From Porphyromonas uenonis DSM 23387 = JCM 13868 (GTDB lineage Bacteria; Bacteroidota; Bacteroidia; Bacteroidales; Porphyromonadaceae): 64,000 nucleotides of DNA. The notes beneath the pieces were generated by a model. It was not told the origin of the DNA and made no database searches. It saw only the letters and a program-made list of their open reading frames with translations. The DNA lies in NCBI RefSeq assembly GCF_000482365.1, contig NZ_AXVC01000021.1:1-64000 (forward strand), read 5' to 3'. Positions 1 through 8,149 of this stretch are shown here, piece after piece; positions within the stretch are counted from its first letter, which is position 1; every line of letters starts with the position of its first letter. Both the position numbers and the translations under genes were made by a program.

Positions 1-169
1 CGTCGCACCCCACACGGGGTGCGTGAATTGAAACTGCCATTGTACGGGGTGCAGCCTGTGAACTCAAAAGTCGCACCCCACACGGGGTGCGTGAATTGAA
101 ACGCGATTACATGTCAAGTAATAGTCATCGCCTTTTGTCGCACCCCACACGGGGTGCGTGAGTTGGAAG
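1..169 (+). CRISPR. 3' (trailing) end of a type I-C-like CRISPR array
   Basis: Three copies of a 33-nt repeat lie at 2-34, 70-102 and 137-169, separated by spacers of 35 nt (35-69) and 34 nt (103-136). The repeat begins GTCGCACCCC, has an inverted-repeat core (CACCCC/GGGGTG) and ends GTGAATTGAAAC. This is the pattern known for type I-C repeats. The third copy is degenerate at its 3' end (AGTTGGAAG), which usually marks the leader-distal end, so the array and its leader extend left of the window. A terminator follows at 203-249. No cas gene is visible, so the subtype rests on the repeat only. Confidence 0.93.
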
Positions 170-202
170 AGGAGAGCGATTGGCAGTCGGAACGAATACG
201 AG

Positions 203-249
203 GACAGCCTCCATGAGCGGATACGCTTGTGGGGGCTGTCTCTGTTTTT
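203..249 (+). terminator. Rho-independent terminator after the CRISPR array
   Basis: A 10-bp stem (203-212 with 231-240, one G-T pair) encloses a smaller AGCG/CGCT hairpin and is followed by TCTGTTTTT. The T-run lies only on the plus side, so it would stop rightward transcription of the array. It may also provide the 3' hairpin of the convergent flippase mRNA. Confidence 0.75.
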
Positions 250-273
250 ACGAGCTAAGATTGCTACGCAGCG

Positions 274-1596
274 TCAGATGAGGGCGCGGCGGCGGCCAGT
301 GGCGTAGAGGAAGGCGATCTCGATGAGCCCCGAGAGGATGACGATGACGACGAAGGCGATCAACTTCACCTGTAGGAGCACGGCGATCAGGGCACCAAGC
401 GCGATGACCGCAAGCGAGAGGAGTTGGTTGATGAAGACCTCGCGGTTGCGCCCATTGGCGGTAAGGACCAGTTCGATGAAGAAGCCCGAGATAAGCCATA
501 TCGGTATCAGCACCGTCATGAGCAGGAAGACAGGTAGTATGAGATCCTCTATCGGGCCATTGCCCATGATCCAGATGATCGGCTTAGCGGCGAGCATGAG
601 CGCCCCCATGCAGACGATGCCCATGAGCAGTTCGCCACGCAGTATACGATGTATGCGCTCTGTCGTATAGCTGGTGCTGACCGAGGGAAAGAGCGCCACG
701 TTGAGCTGCTTGGTGATGTACATGACGACGCTGACGATCTTCATCGAGAAGTCGTAGCCCGTCAGGGAGGTCATGCCAAAGAGCGAACCGATCACGAGGT
801 TGAGACCAGCCGACTTGACCGTCATCACCAGATAAGAGAGGAAGAGTGGCGTAGCCTCTCGCAGGAGGGCTAAGCTTTTGCGCAGTGAGATGAGGCGTAG
901 CGAGAGCTTTTCGCGCCATAATATATAGCCAAAGGCGATCCCCGCCGAGAGTATATTGCTTGCCGAAGCCAGTAAGACGTAGCGTGTCATATGCTCTGGC
1001 GTAAGCACCCAGAGGATGATGGCAACGGCTAGAAGCACCTTCGTGGCGATCTGTATGTAGAGGTAGATGCGCGTGCGCTGGATCCCGATGAAGTACCAGT
1101 TGGGCATGATGACACAGGCCACTACGGAGAGAAAGCTTGCCCAGAGGAGCGCCCGGTAGTCGGCCAAGGGTCCGACCCATAAGACGATAGGCAGGAAGAG
1201 GAGGAAGGAAAGGAGGAGCAGGTAAAGGCGACTAGAGAGTATCTGCGAAGTGATGTCGGATTTGCCCGCCAGGTCGCCCTCCTTGTCGTAGCGAGCCAGG
1301 TAGCGGGTGCCGATCATGTCCAGGCCGTAGGTCACCAGCGTGGTGAAGTATGTGATGACCGAAAAGGCGTAGACATAGGCTCCGTACGCCTCGGCGCCGA
1401 CACGATGGATCAGGATCGGGTAGATGATCAGATGAAAGGAGGAGTTCAGCACGTTGATGAGTCCGAGAGAGAGGAAGTTCTCTAGGACTAGTCTATTGCC
1501 TCTGACCATAGCGCATAGTCTCTGGAGGAGGTGCTTCGGTGCTGGAAGGGGTGACTGGTTCATCTGATTATCTTGGGGTGGTCGTCTGAGGCTCAT
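274..1596 (-). CDS. Wzx-like polysaccharide/O-antigen flippase
   Basis: A 440-residue, very hydrophobic protein with about 12 predicted membrane segments from residue ~40 to the C-terminus. It resembles the MATE/MOP superfamily transporters that move lipid-linked oligosaccharide repeat units across the inner membrane (Wzx/RfbX). The N-terminal helix pair with the pattern NVLNSSFHLIIYPILIHRVG followed by YGAYVYAF is typical of this family. An ATG twelve codons in (1563) is an alternative start. A TAnnTTTG box lies 19 nt upstream of the longer start. It stands alone, between a CRISPR array and a repeat-filled gap; no glycosyltransferases are adjacent. The substrate is unknown. Confidence 0.85.
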   Translation of the reverse strand: MSLRRPPQDNQMNQSPLPAPKHLLQRLCAMVRGNRLVLENFLSLGLINVLNSSFHLIIYPILIHRVGAEAYGAYVYAFSVITYFTTLVTYGLDMIGTRYLARYDKEGDLAGKSDITSQILSSRLYLLLLSFLLFLPIVLWVGPLADYRALLWASFLSVVACVIMPNWYFIGIQRTRIYLYIQIATKVLLAVAIILWVLTPEHMTRYVLLASASNILSAGIAFGYILWREKLSLRLISLRKSLALLREATPLFLSYLVMTVKSAGLNLVIGSLFGMTSLTGYDFSMKIVSVVMYITKQLNVALFPSVSTSYTTERIHRILRGELLMGIVCMGALMLAAKPIIWIMGNGPIEDLILPVFLLMTVLIPIWLISGFFIELVLTANGRNREVFINQLLSLAVIALGALIAVLLQVKLIAFVVIVILSGLIEIAFLYATGRRRALI

Positions 1597-1614
1597 AGGG
1601 CTTCAGTACGAGGG

Positions 1615-1622
1615 CAAAGGTA
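1615..1622 (-). promoter_or_regulatory. Bacteroidetes -7 promoter box for the flippase gene
   Basis: Read on the minus strand this is TACCTTTG, matching the Bacteroidetes sigma consensus TAnnTTTG, followed by GC, 19 nt before the start at 1596. Confidence 0.6.
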
Positions 1623-1689
1623 CTACCTTCTCACGAATTAGTTGTAGCTGCAAAAGCGTGTGCCAAGTGGCGGGGCTCCCGTGGCGGAA

Positions 1690-1870
1690 ACTTTCCGACT
1701 AAATGAAATTTCTCCTGAGGAAATTCAAATCCTCCACTGGGAAAACGGCAAATTCCTCCGAAGTTTCATTTCATTCTTCCGAAGTTTCATTTCGATCTTC
1801 CGAGGAATTTTTCATTGCCTCCGTGGAGGATTTGCATTTGCTCCCTGGATCTTTCGGATTTCCTCGGGAG
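1690..1870. repeat. Palindrome-rich GAAATT/TTCCGAAG array (family C-like)
   Basis: A run of short half-sites alternating in both orientations: TGAAATTTC, GGAAATTC, CTTCCGAAGTTTCAT (twice in near-identical form around 1755-1795), GGAATTT and GGATTTCC. It resembles the arrays at 13614-13840, 19905-20040 and 50771-51016 but is more diverged. Short reading frames across it are composed of repeat and are not believable genes. Confidence 0.6.
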
Positions 1871-1892
1871 ACGTATAACCGTTGCAGGGAAA

Positions 1893-2200
1893 CGTGTAAC
1901 GGCTGTAGGGACGCACGATCTGTGCGTCCGTTGTGTCAGAGGTTACAGCGTTGTGGTTTTAACGGGGACGGACGCTCGGGACGAGTAACCTTTGTAGGGA
2001 CGCACGGTCGTGCGTCCGTTGTATCAGAGGTTACAGCACTGTGGTTTTAACGGGGACGGACGCTCGACCGAGCGTCCCTACAGCCGTTACACGTTGGATG
2101 GTTCGGGGACGGACGCACAGATCGTGCGTCCCTACAGCCGTTACACGTCGGATGGTTCAACAACGGACGCTCGACCGTGCGTCCCTACAGCCGCTACACG
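1893..2200. repeat. Cluster of nested family A palindromic elements
   Basis: Several copies of a unit built around GTAGGGACGCAC and its complement, bounded by CGTGTAAC/CGAGTAAC on the left and GTTACACG on the right. One complete unit runs 1982-2093. The flanking half-units, starting at 1893 and ending at 2147, have hairpin tips complementary to each other (GATCTG and CAGATC). This looks like one palindromic element inserted inside another. A further right arm ends at 2200. Other copies lie at 19736-19904, 26381-26494 and 53149-53291. Confidence 0.85.
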
Positions 2201-2228
2201 TCACGCTAGACGGGTGAGCGCTTTTTTG

Positions 2229-2236
2229 TACCTTTG
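2229..2236 (+). promoter_or_regulatory. -7 promoter box for the dehydrogenase-rnz-flippase unit
   Basis: TACCTTTG, preceded by a T-run, 25 nt before the ATG at 2261. Its position argues against the upstream in-frame TTG at 2234, which lies inside the box, as the translation start. Confidence 0.65.
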
Positions 2237-2260
2237 ATCCGCAAGAGAGACTACAATACA

Positions 2261-3175
2261 ATGACAAAAGAGACTTCTACCCAGAGCAGTACAGCTACGA
2301 CCCGCTACGACAAGAAGGTGGCCATCGTGGGCGCTGGCTCTATGGGCCGTAGCATAGCCCTCTGTCTGGCTATGCACCATATACCTACCGTCATACAGGC
2401 GCGCTCACTAGACCGTCAGAAGCGAGCTATCCCACTCCTTGAGCAGTCACTGGCCGAGTGCGGCGAACTCTTCAGCTGGAGCGATGCGGAGCGACAGGAG
2501 TTGCTCAGCCGTATCAAGGTGACCGTGGACAATGCCGACATTGTCTCGGCCAACCTAGTCATAGAGGCGTCTAGTGGCTCCCTCGAGGAGCACAAGGAGC
2601 TCTACCGAGACCTAGACGCTGTCCTGAGCGAGGGGACGATCATCGCTTCGATCACTTCGTCGATCAGCATCACGGAGCTGGGCAACGCTACGCAGCGTCC
2701 GTCGCTTGTGGCGGGGATGCACTTTTTCAATCCAGTGCCACTCATTGACCTCGTTGAGATTGTTTCGTCACAACACACCTCGCAGGAGACGCTCGAGCAG
2801 ATCCAGGCGCTGTGCGATGCGATGGGCAAGGAGACGGTCTACGTCGAGGACACGCCAGGCTACATCGTCAATCGTATGCTCATACCGATGATCAACGAGG
2901 CGATCACCGAGTTGGCGCAGGGTATCGGCTCTATCGAAGACATAGACCGTGCGATGCGCATCGGGGCTAGTCACCCGATGGGTCCGCTAGAGCTGGCAGA
3001 CTGGATCGGACTAGACACCTGTCTGGAGATCTTGGAGGGGCTCTTTGCAGAGTTTATGGATAGCAAGTATCGTCCGCACCCACTGCTACGTCGTAAGGTA
3101 CGTGCCGGTCAACTCGGTCGCAAGGTGGGCGTGGGCTTCTACCGCTATACCCCAGAGGAGGAGGAAGAGTCATAG
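2261..3175 (+). CDS. 3-hydroxybutyryl/3-hydroxyacyl-CoA dehydrogenase
   Basis: A 304-residue cytosolic NAD-dependent enzyme that interconverts 3-hydroxyacyl-CoA and 3-oxoacyl-CoA. The Rossmann motif GAGSMG is at residues 24-29. The catalytic-histidine motif GMHFFNPVP is near residues 152-160, followed by the conserved TPGYIVNR segment and a C-terminal helical domain ending KVGVGFYRY. Length matches the single-domain HBDH family rather than the fused FadB type. The start chosen is ATG 2261 because an upstream TTG overlaps the promoter box. It probably acts in butyrate or amino-acid fermentation, but no other butyrate-pathway gene is in the window. rnz follows after 33 nt. Confidence 0.92.
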   Translation: MTKETSTQSSTATTRYDKKVAIVGAGSMGRSIALCLAMHHIPTVIQARSLDRQKRAIPLLEQSLAECGELFSWSDAERQELLSRIKVTVDNADIVSANLVIEASSGSLEEHKELYRDLDAVLSEGTIIASITSSISITELGNATQRPSLVAGMHFFNPVPLIDLVEIVSSQHTSQETLEQIQALCDAMGKETVYVEDTPGYIVNRMLIPMINEAITELAQGIGSIEDIDRAMRIGASHPMGPLELADWIGLDTCLEILEGLFAEFMDSKYRPHPLLRRKVRAGQLGRKVGVGFYRYTPEEEEES

Positions 3176-3208
3176 CCTTAGCCCCTTTTTTATAGCAACA
3201 CGCTTGAG

Positions 3209-4120
3209 ATGCAAGTCAAGATCCTCGGCTGTGGCTCTGCGCGTCCCACACGGCATCATCTACCGTCAGCGCAAGTGCTGACCGTCGCTGGGCATCACTA
3301 CCTAATAGATGCTGGCGAGGGGGTGCAGCACTCGCTCATTATGGCGGGCTATAAGATGACGCAGCTGGAGGCGCTCTTTATCTCTCATGCTCACGGGGAC
3401 CACTGCTTCGGACTGCCTGGTCTGCTCACCTCGATGGCACACGTAGGGCGTACGAAGCCGCTCACGATCGTGACGACTGCCGAGGTGGCCGACTTCATAC
3501 GCTACATAGAGGCGCATCATATGGAGGTGAGCTCCTACGCACTCTCTGTGACGATCGCTCCGAGTGACGAGGTTAGCCCGTCCATCTACACTGACGAGTG
3601 GATCACGGTCGACACGCTGCCCCTGCGTCACCGTACGAGTGCCGTCGGCTTCCTCTGCCGTGAGCACTGTATGCCGAGGAGGATCGATCCTGTGGCTACG
3701 AACTTTTACCAAATCCCTTACAGCGCTATGCCTGCTCTGCAAATGGGGCTAGACTACGTCCCTCAAGGTGGCGGGCGCATCATCCCGAACCGTGAGCTGA
3801 CGAAGCCTGGTCGCCCGTCCCGCTCCTACGCTTATCTCTCAGACACGCTCCCTGCGTGGCATCTGGTGGAGCAGATTCGTGGGGTGGACCTTCTCTACCA
3901 CGAGAGCACCTACAGTGAGGAGTTTCTCGACCGTGCAGAGACCTACGGACACTCGACGGCACGGCAAGCGGCTGAGGTGGCTAAGGCTGCCGAGGTGGGT
4001 CAACTGCTCTTGGGTCACTACTCGGGGCGCTATGACGATGTGTCGGTGCTGCTCAGGGAGGCTCAAGAGGTCTTTCCCAATAGCTTTGCAGCCCAAGAGG
4101 GGGATCTGTACGAAGTGTAA
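3209..4120 (+). CDS. rnz: Ribonuclease Z
   Basis: A 303-residue metallo-beta-lactamase-fold endoribonuclease that trims the 3' ends of tRNA precursors. The zinc motif HAHGDH is at residues 60-65. It is followed by a downstream HRTSAVGF segment, the YLSDT aspartate, HESTY and a C-terminal LLGHYSGRY histidine, giving the full RNase Z ligand set. Length is normal for the short form. It lies 33 nt downstream of the dehydrogenase and 33 nt upstream of a flippase, with no promoter box of its own seen, so it is likely cotranscribed. Confidence 0.95.
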   Translation: MQVKILGCGSARPTRHHLPSAQVLTVAGHHYLIDAGEGVQHSLIMAGYKMTQLEALFISHAHGDHCFGLPGLLTSMAHVGRTKPLTIVTTAEVADFIRYIEAHHMEVSSYALSVTIAPSDEVSPSIYTDEWITVDTLPLRHRTSAVGFLCREHCMPRRIDPVATNFYQIPYSAMPALQMGLDYVPQGGGRIIPNRELTKPGRPSRSYAYLSDTLPAWHLVEQIRGVDLLYHESTYSEEFLDRAETYGHSTARQAAEVAKAAEVGQLLLGHYSGRYDDVSVLLREAQEVFPNSFAAQEGDLYEV

Positions 4121-4153
4121 TGCTTTACTCGAAAAACCGTTTATAGAAATCCA

Positions 4154-5701
4154 ATGAGTAGCCGTATCAAGAGTCTCTTTAAGGACACCGTCATCTACGG
4201 GGCAACGACTATGCTCAGTCGCTTCCTCGGCTGGGCGCTCTTCCCGCTCTATGTGTATCAGCTCCCCTCGCCAGCGGACTACGGTATCGTGACCAATCTG
4301 TATGCCTGGGTGGCGCTGCTCCTGATCATCCTAACGTATGGGATGGAGACGGGCTTCTTCCGCTTTAGCCGTGAGGGTGACGGGCGCAAGGTGTACGCTA
4401 ATAGTTTGCGTACGCTAGGCACCAGTTCGCTCCTCTTCCTCATCTTGGGCTTGCTCTTTGTCAAGCCGATCGGTGCGGCTCTCGGCTATGCGGACATGCT
4501 GCGCCCTGTGGCGATGCTCATTGTGATCGTGGCGATCGATGCTTTCACCAGCATTCCCTTTGCCTATCTGCGCTACACCAATCAAGCCTTGCGCTATGGC
4601 TTGATCAAGATAGGCTACGTACTCCTGACGGTGGCGCTCAATCTCTTCTTCCTACTGGTCTGCCCTTGGCTTCAGAGGGTCGCCCCAGGGGCGATCGACT
4701 GGTGGTACGAGCCGGGGCTCGGGGTCGAGTATATCTTCCTCTCGAACATGATCGCCAATATCATCCTCCTGCTGGTCTTGATACCCTACATGAAAGAGGC
4801 GCGTGGCGGCGGACGCTTCGACTGGGGGCTCCTTCGTCGCATGCTCCACTACTCGCTGCCGATGGTCTTGCTCGGCATAGCGGGCAACTTCAACAAAATG
4901 GCGGACAAGATCATCTTCCCCTTGCTCTTTGCGGATCAAACCTTTGCCAATACGCAGCTCGGCATCTACAGCGCTGGGTACAAGATAGCGGTCGTCATCG
5001 TCATGTTTACGCAAGCCTTCCGCTTTGCTTACGAGCCATTTATCTTCCAGCGAGGCAAGGAGGGCGAGCTCTCGGCAGACGAGGAGGCAGCAGCGGAGCG
5101 CGAGCGTCGCATCACCTATGCGAAGGCTATGCACTACTACCTGCTCTCGGCGATCTTTATCTATGTAGCGGTGATGTGCTACCTCGACCTGCTCAAGGTG
5201 CTGATCAGTCCCGCCTACTATGACGGGCTGCGGGTCGTACCCTATGTGATGCTCGGGGAGGTGCTCTTCGGTATCTACTACAATCTATCGCTCTGGTACA
5301 AGTTGACCGACCGCACCTACTGGGGTGGCATCATCTCCACGCTGGGCTGTCTGCTCACGGTGGCAATCATCGTGTGGGGCGCTCCGCACTGGGGCTTTAT
5401 GGCGTGTGCCTACGCCTCGGTGGTGAGCAACCTCCTGCTGGTACTCATCTCCTACTTCCTCGGGCGCAAGTACTACCCTGTACCGTACCGACTAGGGGCG
5501 ACGGCAGGCTATTTCGCTGTGGGAGCCATCGCCGTGGGGCTCGTCTTGTGGATCTATGGCACAATGCCTGCGATGTGGATGCGTCTGCTACTCAGCACGG
5601 TGGTCTTGGTTGCGCTCACGGGGTATGTCGTCTGGCGCGAGCAACTGGGCAAAGCCCTTGCTCCGCTTCTGCGACGCCTGCGCCACAAAGCGGAACGATA
5701 A
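4154..5701 (+). CDS. Oligosaccharide flippase (Wzx/MATE-like)
   Basis: A 515-residue integral membrane protein with about 12-14 hydrophobic segments, beginning with the FKDTVIYGATTMLSRFLGW region typical of Bacteroidetes polysaccharide biosynthesis transporters. It is predicted to translocate lipid-linked glycans at the inner membrane. A charged cytoplasmic loop (EGELSADEEAAAERERR) separates the two halves. It is only distantly similar to the flippase at 274-1596, so the two are not a recent duplication. It is the last gene of its unit and is closed by a strong terminator. Confidence 0.88.
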   Translation: MSSRIKSLFKDTVIYGATTMLSRFLGWALFPLYVYQLPSPADYGIVTNLYAWVALLLIILTYGMETGFFRFSREGDGRKVYANSLRTLGTSSLLFLILGLLFVKPIGAALGYADMLRPVAMLIVIVAIDAFTSIPFAYLRYTNQALRYGLIKIGYVLLTVALNLFFLLVCPWLQRVAPGAIDWWYEPGLGVEYIFLSNMIANIILLLVLIPYMKEARGGGRFDWGLLRRMLHYSLPMVLLGIAGNFNKMADKIIFPLLFADQTFANTQLGIYSAGYKIAVVIVMFTQAFRFAYEPFIFQRGKEGELSADEEAAAERERRITYAKAMHYYLLSAIFIYVAVMCYLDLLKVLISPAYYDGLRVVPYVMLGEVLFGIYYNLSLWYKLTDRTYWGGIISTLGCLLTVAIIVWGAPHWGFMACAYASVVSNLLLVLISYFLGRKYYPVPYRLGATAGYFAVGAIAVGLVLWIYGTMPAMWMRLLLSTVVLVALTGYVVWREQLGKALAPLLRRLRHKAER

Positions 5702-5724
5702 AAATCAGTAAGGCATAGAGAGGA

Positions 5725-5766
5725 AAGGCTCAATCGCTAACTAGCAGCGGTTGAGCCTTCTCTTTT
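5725..5766 (+). terminator. Strong rho-independent terminator after the flippase
   Basis: A 14-bp stem (5725-5738 with 5746-5759, one G-T pair) with a 7-nt loop, followed by TCTCTTTTT. The stretch 5770-5886 beyond it shows nothing recognisable. Confidence 0.9.
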
Positions 5767-5886
5767 TGCAGTCTAAGCCCCCTTACTACAAAGGCATCTA
5801 CAGCTTATGTCGTAACCTGCGGCGGGGACTAAGAGCGTTTCGAACGGGTTGTCGCAACGCTTGTATCATACTGATCTTATGTCACA

Positions 5887-6007
5887 TACGAGTTCCAAAA
5901 ACTAGTTCCCCTTTTGGAACTTTTTAGTTCCAACGGAGGAACTTTTTAGTTCCAACGGAGGAACTTTTTAGTTCCAGCGCAGGAACTTTTCGGTTCCAAG
6001 GGAGGAA
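5887..6007 (+). repeat. Family B array of GGAACT-N4-AGTTCC palindromes
   Basis: Begins TACGAGTTCCAAAA and continues as a tandem array whose best units are 22 nt long (GGAACTTTTTAGTTCC then AACGGA). Every unit is a perfect inverted repeat, and the spacers between units also leave GTTCC facing GGAAC. It ends about 45 bp before the -7 box of the gene at 6155. Related arrays lie at 24785-24888 (same orientation) and 60229-60330 (opposite orientation). Confidence 0.85.
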
Positions 6008-6029
6008 TTGGAGAGAATGTGGCTCAACG

Positions 6030-6061
6030 TTGCCAAGGAGTCAAAGAATTCACTATCTTTG
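6030..6061 (+). promoter_or_regulatory. Promoter of the Sm/cold-shock-like gene unit
   Basis: A TTG at 6030-6032 and TATCTTTG at 6054-6061 match the Bacteroidetes -33 and -7 elements with about 21 nt between them. The predicted leader before the ATG at 6155 is about 85 nt. Confidence 0.6.
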
Positions 6062-6154
6062 TGTATCAACACGGACGGTCTGGTATGAGAGAGAGTACGA
6101 GCCAGGCTGACTCACCCGTGGCATATAGATTACAGACTAATAGACATATCGATT

Positions 6155-7054
6155 ATGATTAATGATTTCGCAAGTTGGCTGACACCAGGTCAGAGTATTC
6201 TTATAGTATCGAAGGATAGGACCTTCCGAGGTACCTTCCAGGCTGTTTGTGGCGACTACATCGTCCTCGAGAGTCGTCGTGGTGACCAGCATTTCATCCG
6301 TGAGGAGCTAATTGATTCTTTTACGGTGTATCACAAGAGAGATTGGTCCACTACCACGTCTAGAGAGTCTCTTGAAGAGGAGGAGCGTGACGAGAAGAGG
6401 CTATCTGATGAGGAGGCGATAGAGAGCCTGCTCTCACCGCTAGGTGGTTCTATAGACAAGGACAAAACCTACATATACAAGCCCGGCGACCGTATCCCAC
6501 TACCTGACAAGAATCAGATTAAGTCACACGCCACTAAGCCACAGAAGGCGAGCTCCAACCGATACCCTCGCAACTCTGCCGACAAGCCTACCCTCAGCGA
6601 GATCCTAGACGAGATAGAGGCGAGCGAGGATAGAACCGCTATTCCCGAGGAAGATCTGCAGATAGTGCGCCCTGCGGGCACGATCAAGATGCGAGAGAAT
6701 ATGAAGAAGTACGGCTTTATCGAGGCCTTTGATGAGGAGAAGACAAACTACTGGTTCCCCTTTAATGCGCTGACCGATGAAGAGCTTAGCGTGACGGACG
6801 AAGTGGTCTTTTGCAAAGGGTCAAACGAGAAGGGCTTCACCGCCAGCGGCATTGCTTCGCCAGGCACCATACACCGTCTGTTACTCCTTGTGGATTATAT
6901 CTTGAAGACGAAGTACTACAACTTTCCGATCGTGCTACCCCTCCTGGAGACGATGCGGGAGCAGTACCCCGACAATAAGAGTATTGAGGACAAGTATCAG
7001 GAGGTCAAGGAGCGACAAGAAAGCTACAGCAAGCGCAAGGACGGTGCTGAGTGA
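6155..7054 (+). CDS. Putative RNA-binding protein: Sm-like N-terminus plus cold-shock-like domain
   Basis: A 299-residue protein I cannot assign to a named family. Residues ~9-57 read like a small beta-barrel of the Sm/LSm or KOW type, with PGQSILIVSKDRTFRGTF, then DYIVLES and a basic turn. Residues ~60-170 are charged and low in hydrophobicity, probably disordered. Residues ~175-233 resemble a cold-shock OB-fold: GTIKMRENMKKYGFIEAF matches the G-T-V-K ... K-G-F-G-F-I (RNP1) pattern, followed by an F-P-F-N-A segment and V-x-F-x-K-G-x-x-x-K-G-F-x-A. The C-terminus is helical. It is first in an operon with a DUF4837 lipoprotein and pdxA. The domain calls are inference from motif pattern. Confidence 0.7.
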   Translation: MINDFASWLTPGQSILIVSKDRTFRGTFQAVCGDYIVLESRRGDQHFIREELIDSFTVYHKRDWSTTTSRESLEEEERDEKRLSDEEAIESLLSPLGGSIDKDKTYIYKPGDRIPLPDKNQIKSHATKPQKASSNRYPRNSADKPTLSEILDEIEASEDRTAIPEEDLQIVRPAGTIKMRENMKKYGFIEAFDEEKTNYWFPFNALTDEELSVTDEVVFCKGSNEKGFTASGIASPGTIHRLLLLVDYILKTKYYNFPIVLPLLETMREQYPDNKSIEDKYQEVKERQESYSKRKDGAE

Positions 7055-7080
7055 TTTACCCGCTATAATGCTATAGACTT

Positions 7081-8142
7081 ATGAGACCTTTATATCAGAT
7101 TACATCGCTCCTCGTGGCACTGCTGGCGCTACTCACCGTGAGTAGTTGCTCAGGAGGGGGCGGGAGCACCTTTACCCAGGCTAGTGGTAAGCCAAACGAG
7201 GTGATGCTCGTCATGGATCGTGACTACCTAGCGGACTCTGTCGGCACGGCTGTTAAGTCAATGCTGCGAAGCTATGTACCCGCGATGCCTCAGATCGAGG
7301 AGCAGATGGACGTGACGACGGTGGATCCCAAAGACTTTGACACCTTCCTCCGATATGTGCGCAACATACTGATCGTAGACATCGATGCGGGACGGTATAC
7401 GCAAAACAGCGTCAAGTACGCCTACGACCAGTGGGCGCATGGACAGATTGTGGTGACGATACAGAGCCCCTCGCCAGACTCGGTCTGCTACCTGATGGCG
7501 GATCGTGGACGTGCTGTGCTCAACCTATTCGTACGCCACGAGCTGGCGGTACAAGCGAGCAACTTGGTGAAGAACTTTAGCCACAAGGCTGACCAGCTAG
7601 CGGTAAAGCATCTCGGATACCACATCAACGCTCCCGAAGACATCGTCTCCTACAAGGTGGGCAAGAATTGTCTCTGGCTCTCCAACAATGCGATGCGTCG
7701 GCGCACCGACATGCTCCTTTACAAAGTGCCTTACCATGGCGAAGCATTGACGGCACCTTACCTTGTGGCTCTGCGCGACTCGGTCCTGGCGGTCAATGTG
7801 CCTGGACCTGTCGAGGGGAGTCATGCGGTCACGGCACCTCACATCTTGATGACAAGACAAGTCTCCATCGAGGGGCAGCCCTTACGCACTGAGCTGCGTG
7901 GACTCTGGGAGCTACGTGGCGGAGGATCTATGGGCGGACCATTCGTACAGCACGCATTCGTCACTCCCCAGGGTAACGAGCTGGTCGTCGCTGAGGCTTT
8001 TGTCTACCATCCCAATGAAGCTAAGCGAGATGTGATGCAACAGGTCGAGGCGGCGCTCTTCTCCGTAAGAGCTGACTCCGTCGAGCTGTGGGACGCTGAG
8101 CAAGTAGCACAGGCACGCTGGACGGCTTACACAACCTATTGA
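7081..8142 (+). CDS. DUF4837 family lipoprotein
   Basis: A 353-residue envelope protein with a lipoprotein signal peptide (hydrophobic residues 5-20, lipobox ending at Cys23, then a Gly/Ser linker). The mature N-terminus (GKPNEVMLVMD, then MPQIEEQMDVTTV and RNILIVDID) matches the DUF4837 family common in Bacteroidales. Its function is unknown. It lies 26 nt after the preceding gene and 7 nt before pdxA, so an operon is likely. Gly-rich residues after the lipid site suggest possible surface or periplasmic placement, but the exact location is not shown. Confidence 0.85.
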   Translation: MRPLYQITSLLVALLALLTVSSCSGGGGSTFTQASGKPNEVMLVMDRDYLADSVGTAVKSMLRSYVPAMPQIEEQMDVTTVDPKDFDTFLRYVRNILIVDIDAGRYTQNSVKYAYDQWAHGQIVVTIQSPSPDSVCYLMADRGRAVLNLFVRHELAVQASNLVKNFSHKADQLAVKHLGYHINAPEDIVSYKVGKNCLWLSNNAMRRRTDMLLYKVPYHGEALTAPYLVALRDSVLAVNVPGPVEGSHAVTAPHILMTRQVSIEGQPLRTELRGLWELRGGGSMGGPFVQHAFVTPQGNELVVAEAFVYHPNEAKRDVMQQVEAALFSVRADSVELWDAEQVAQARWTAYTTY

Positions 8143-8149
8143 ACGATTT

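Noticed and set aside
584-1180. Antisense open frame of 198 codons inside the flippase gene
   Set aside because: It is a shadow of the high-GC membrane protein gene; the sense frame has clear family features.
1660-2237. Short open frames across the repeats between the flippase and the dehydrogenase
   Set aside because: They are composed of palindromic repeats and have no codon pattern of a gene.
2234-2260. In-frame TTG start for the 3-hydroxyacyl-CoA dehydrogenase
   Set aside because: It lies within the TAnnTTTG promoter box, upstream of the expected transcript start; ATG 2261 fits the family's N-terminus.
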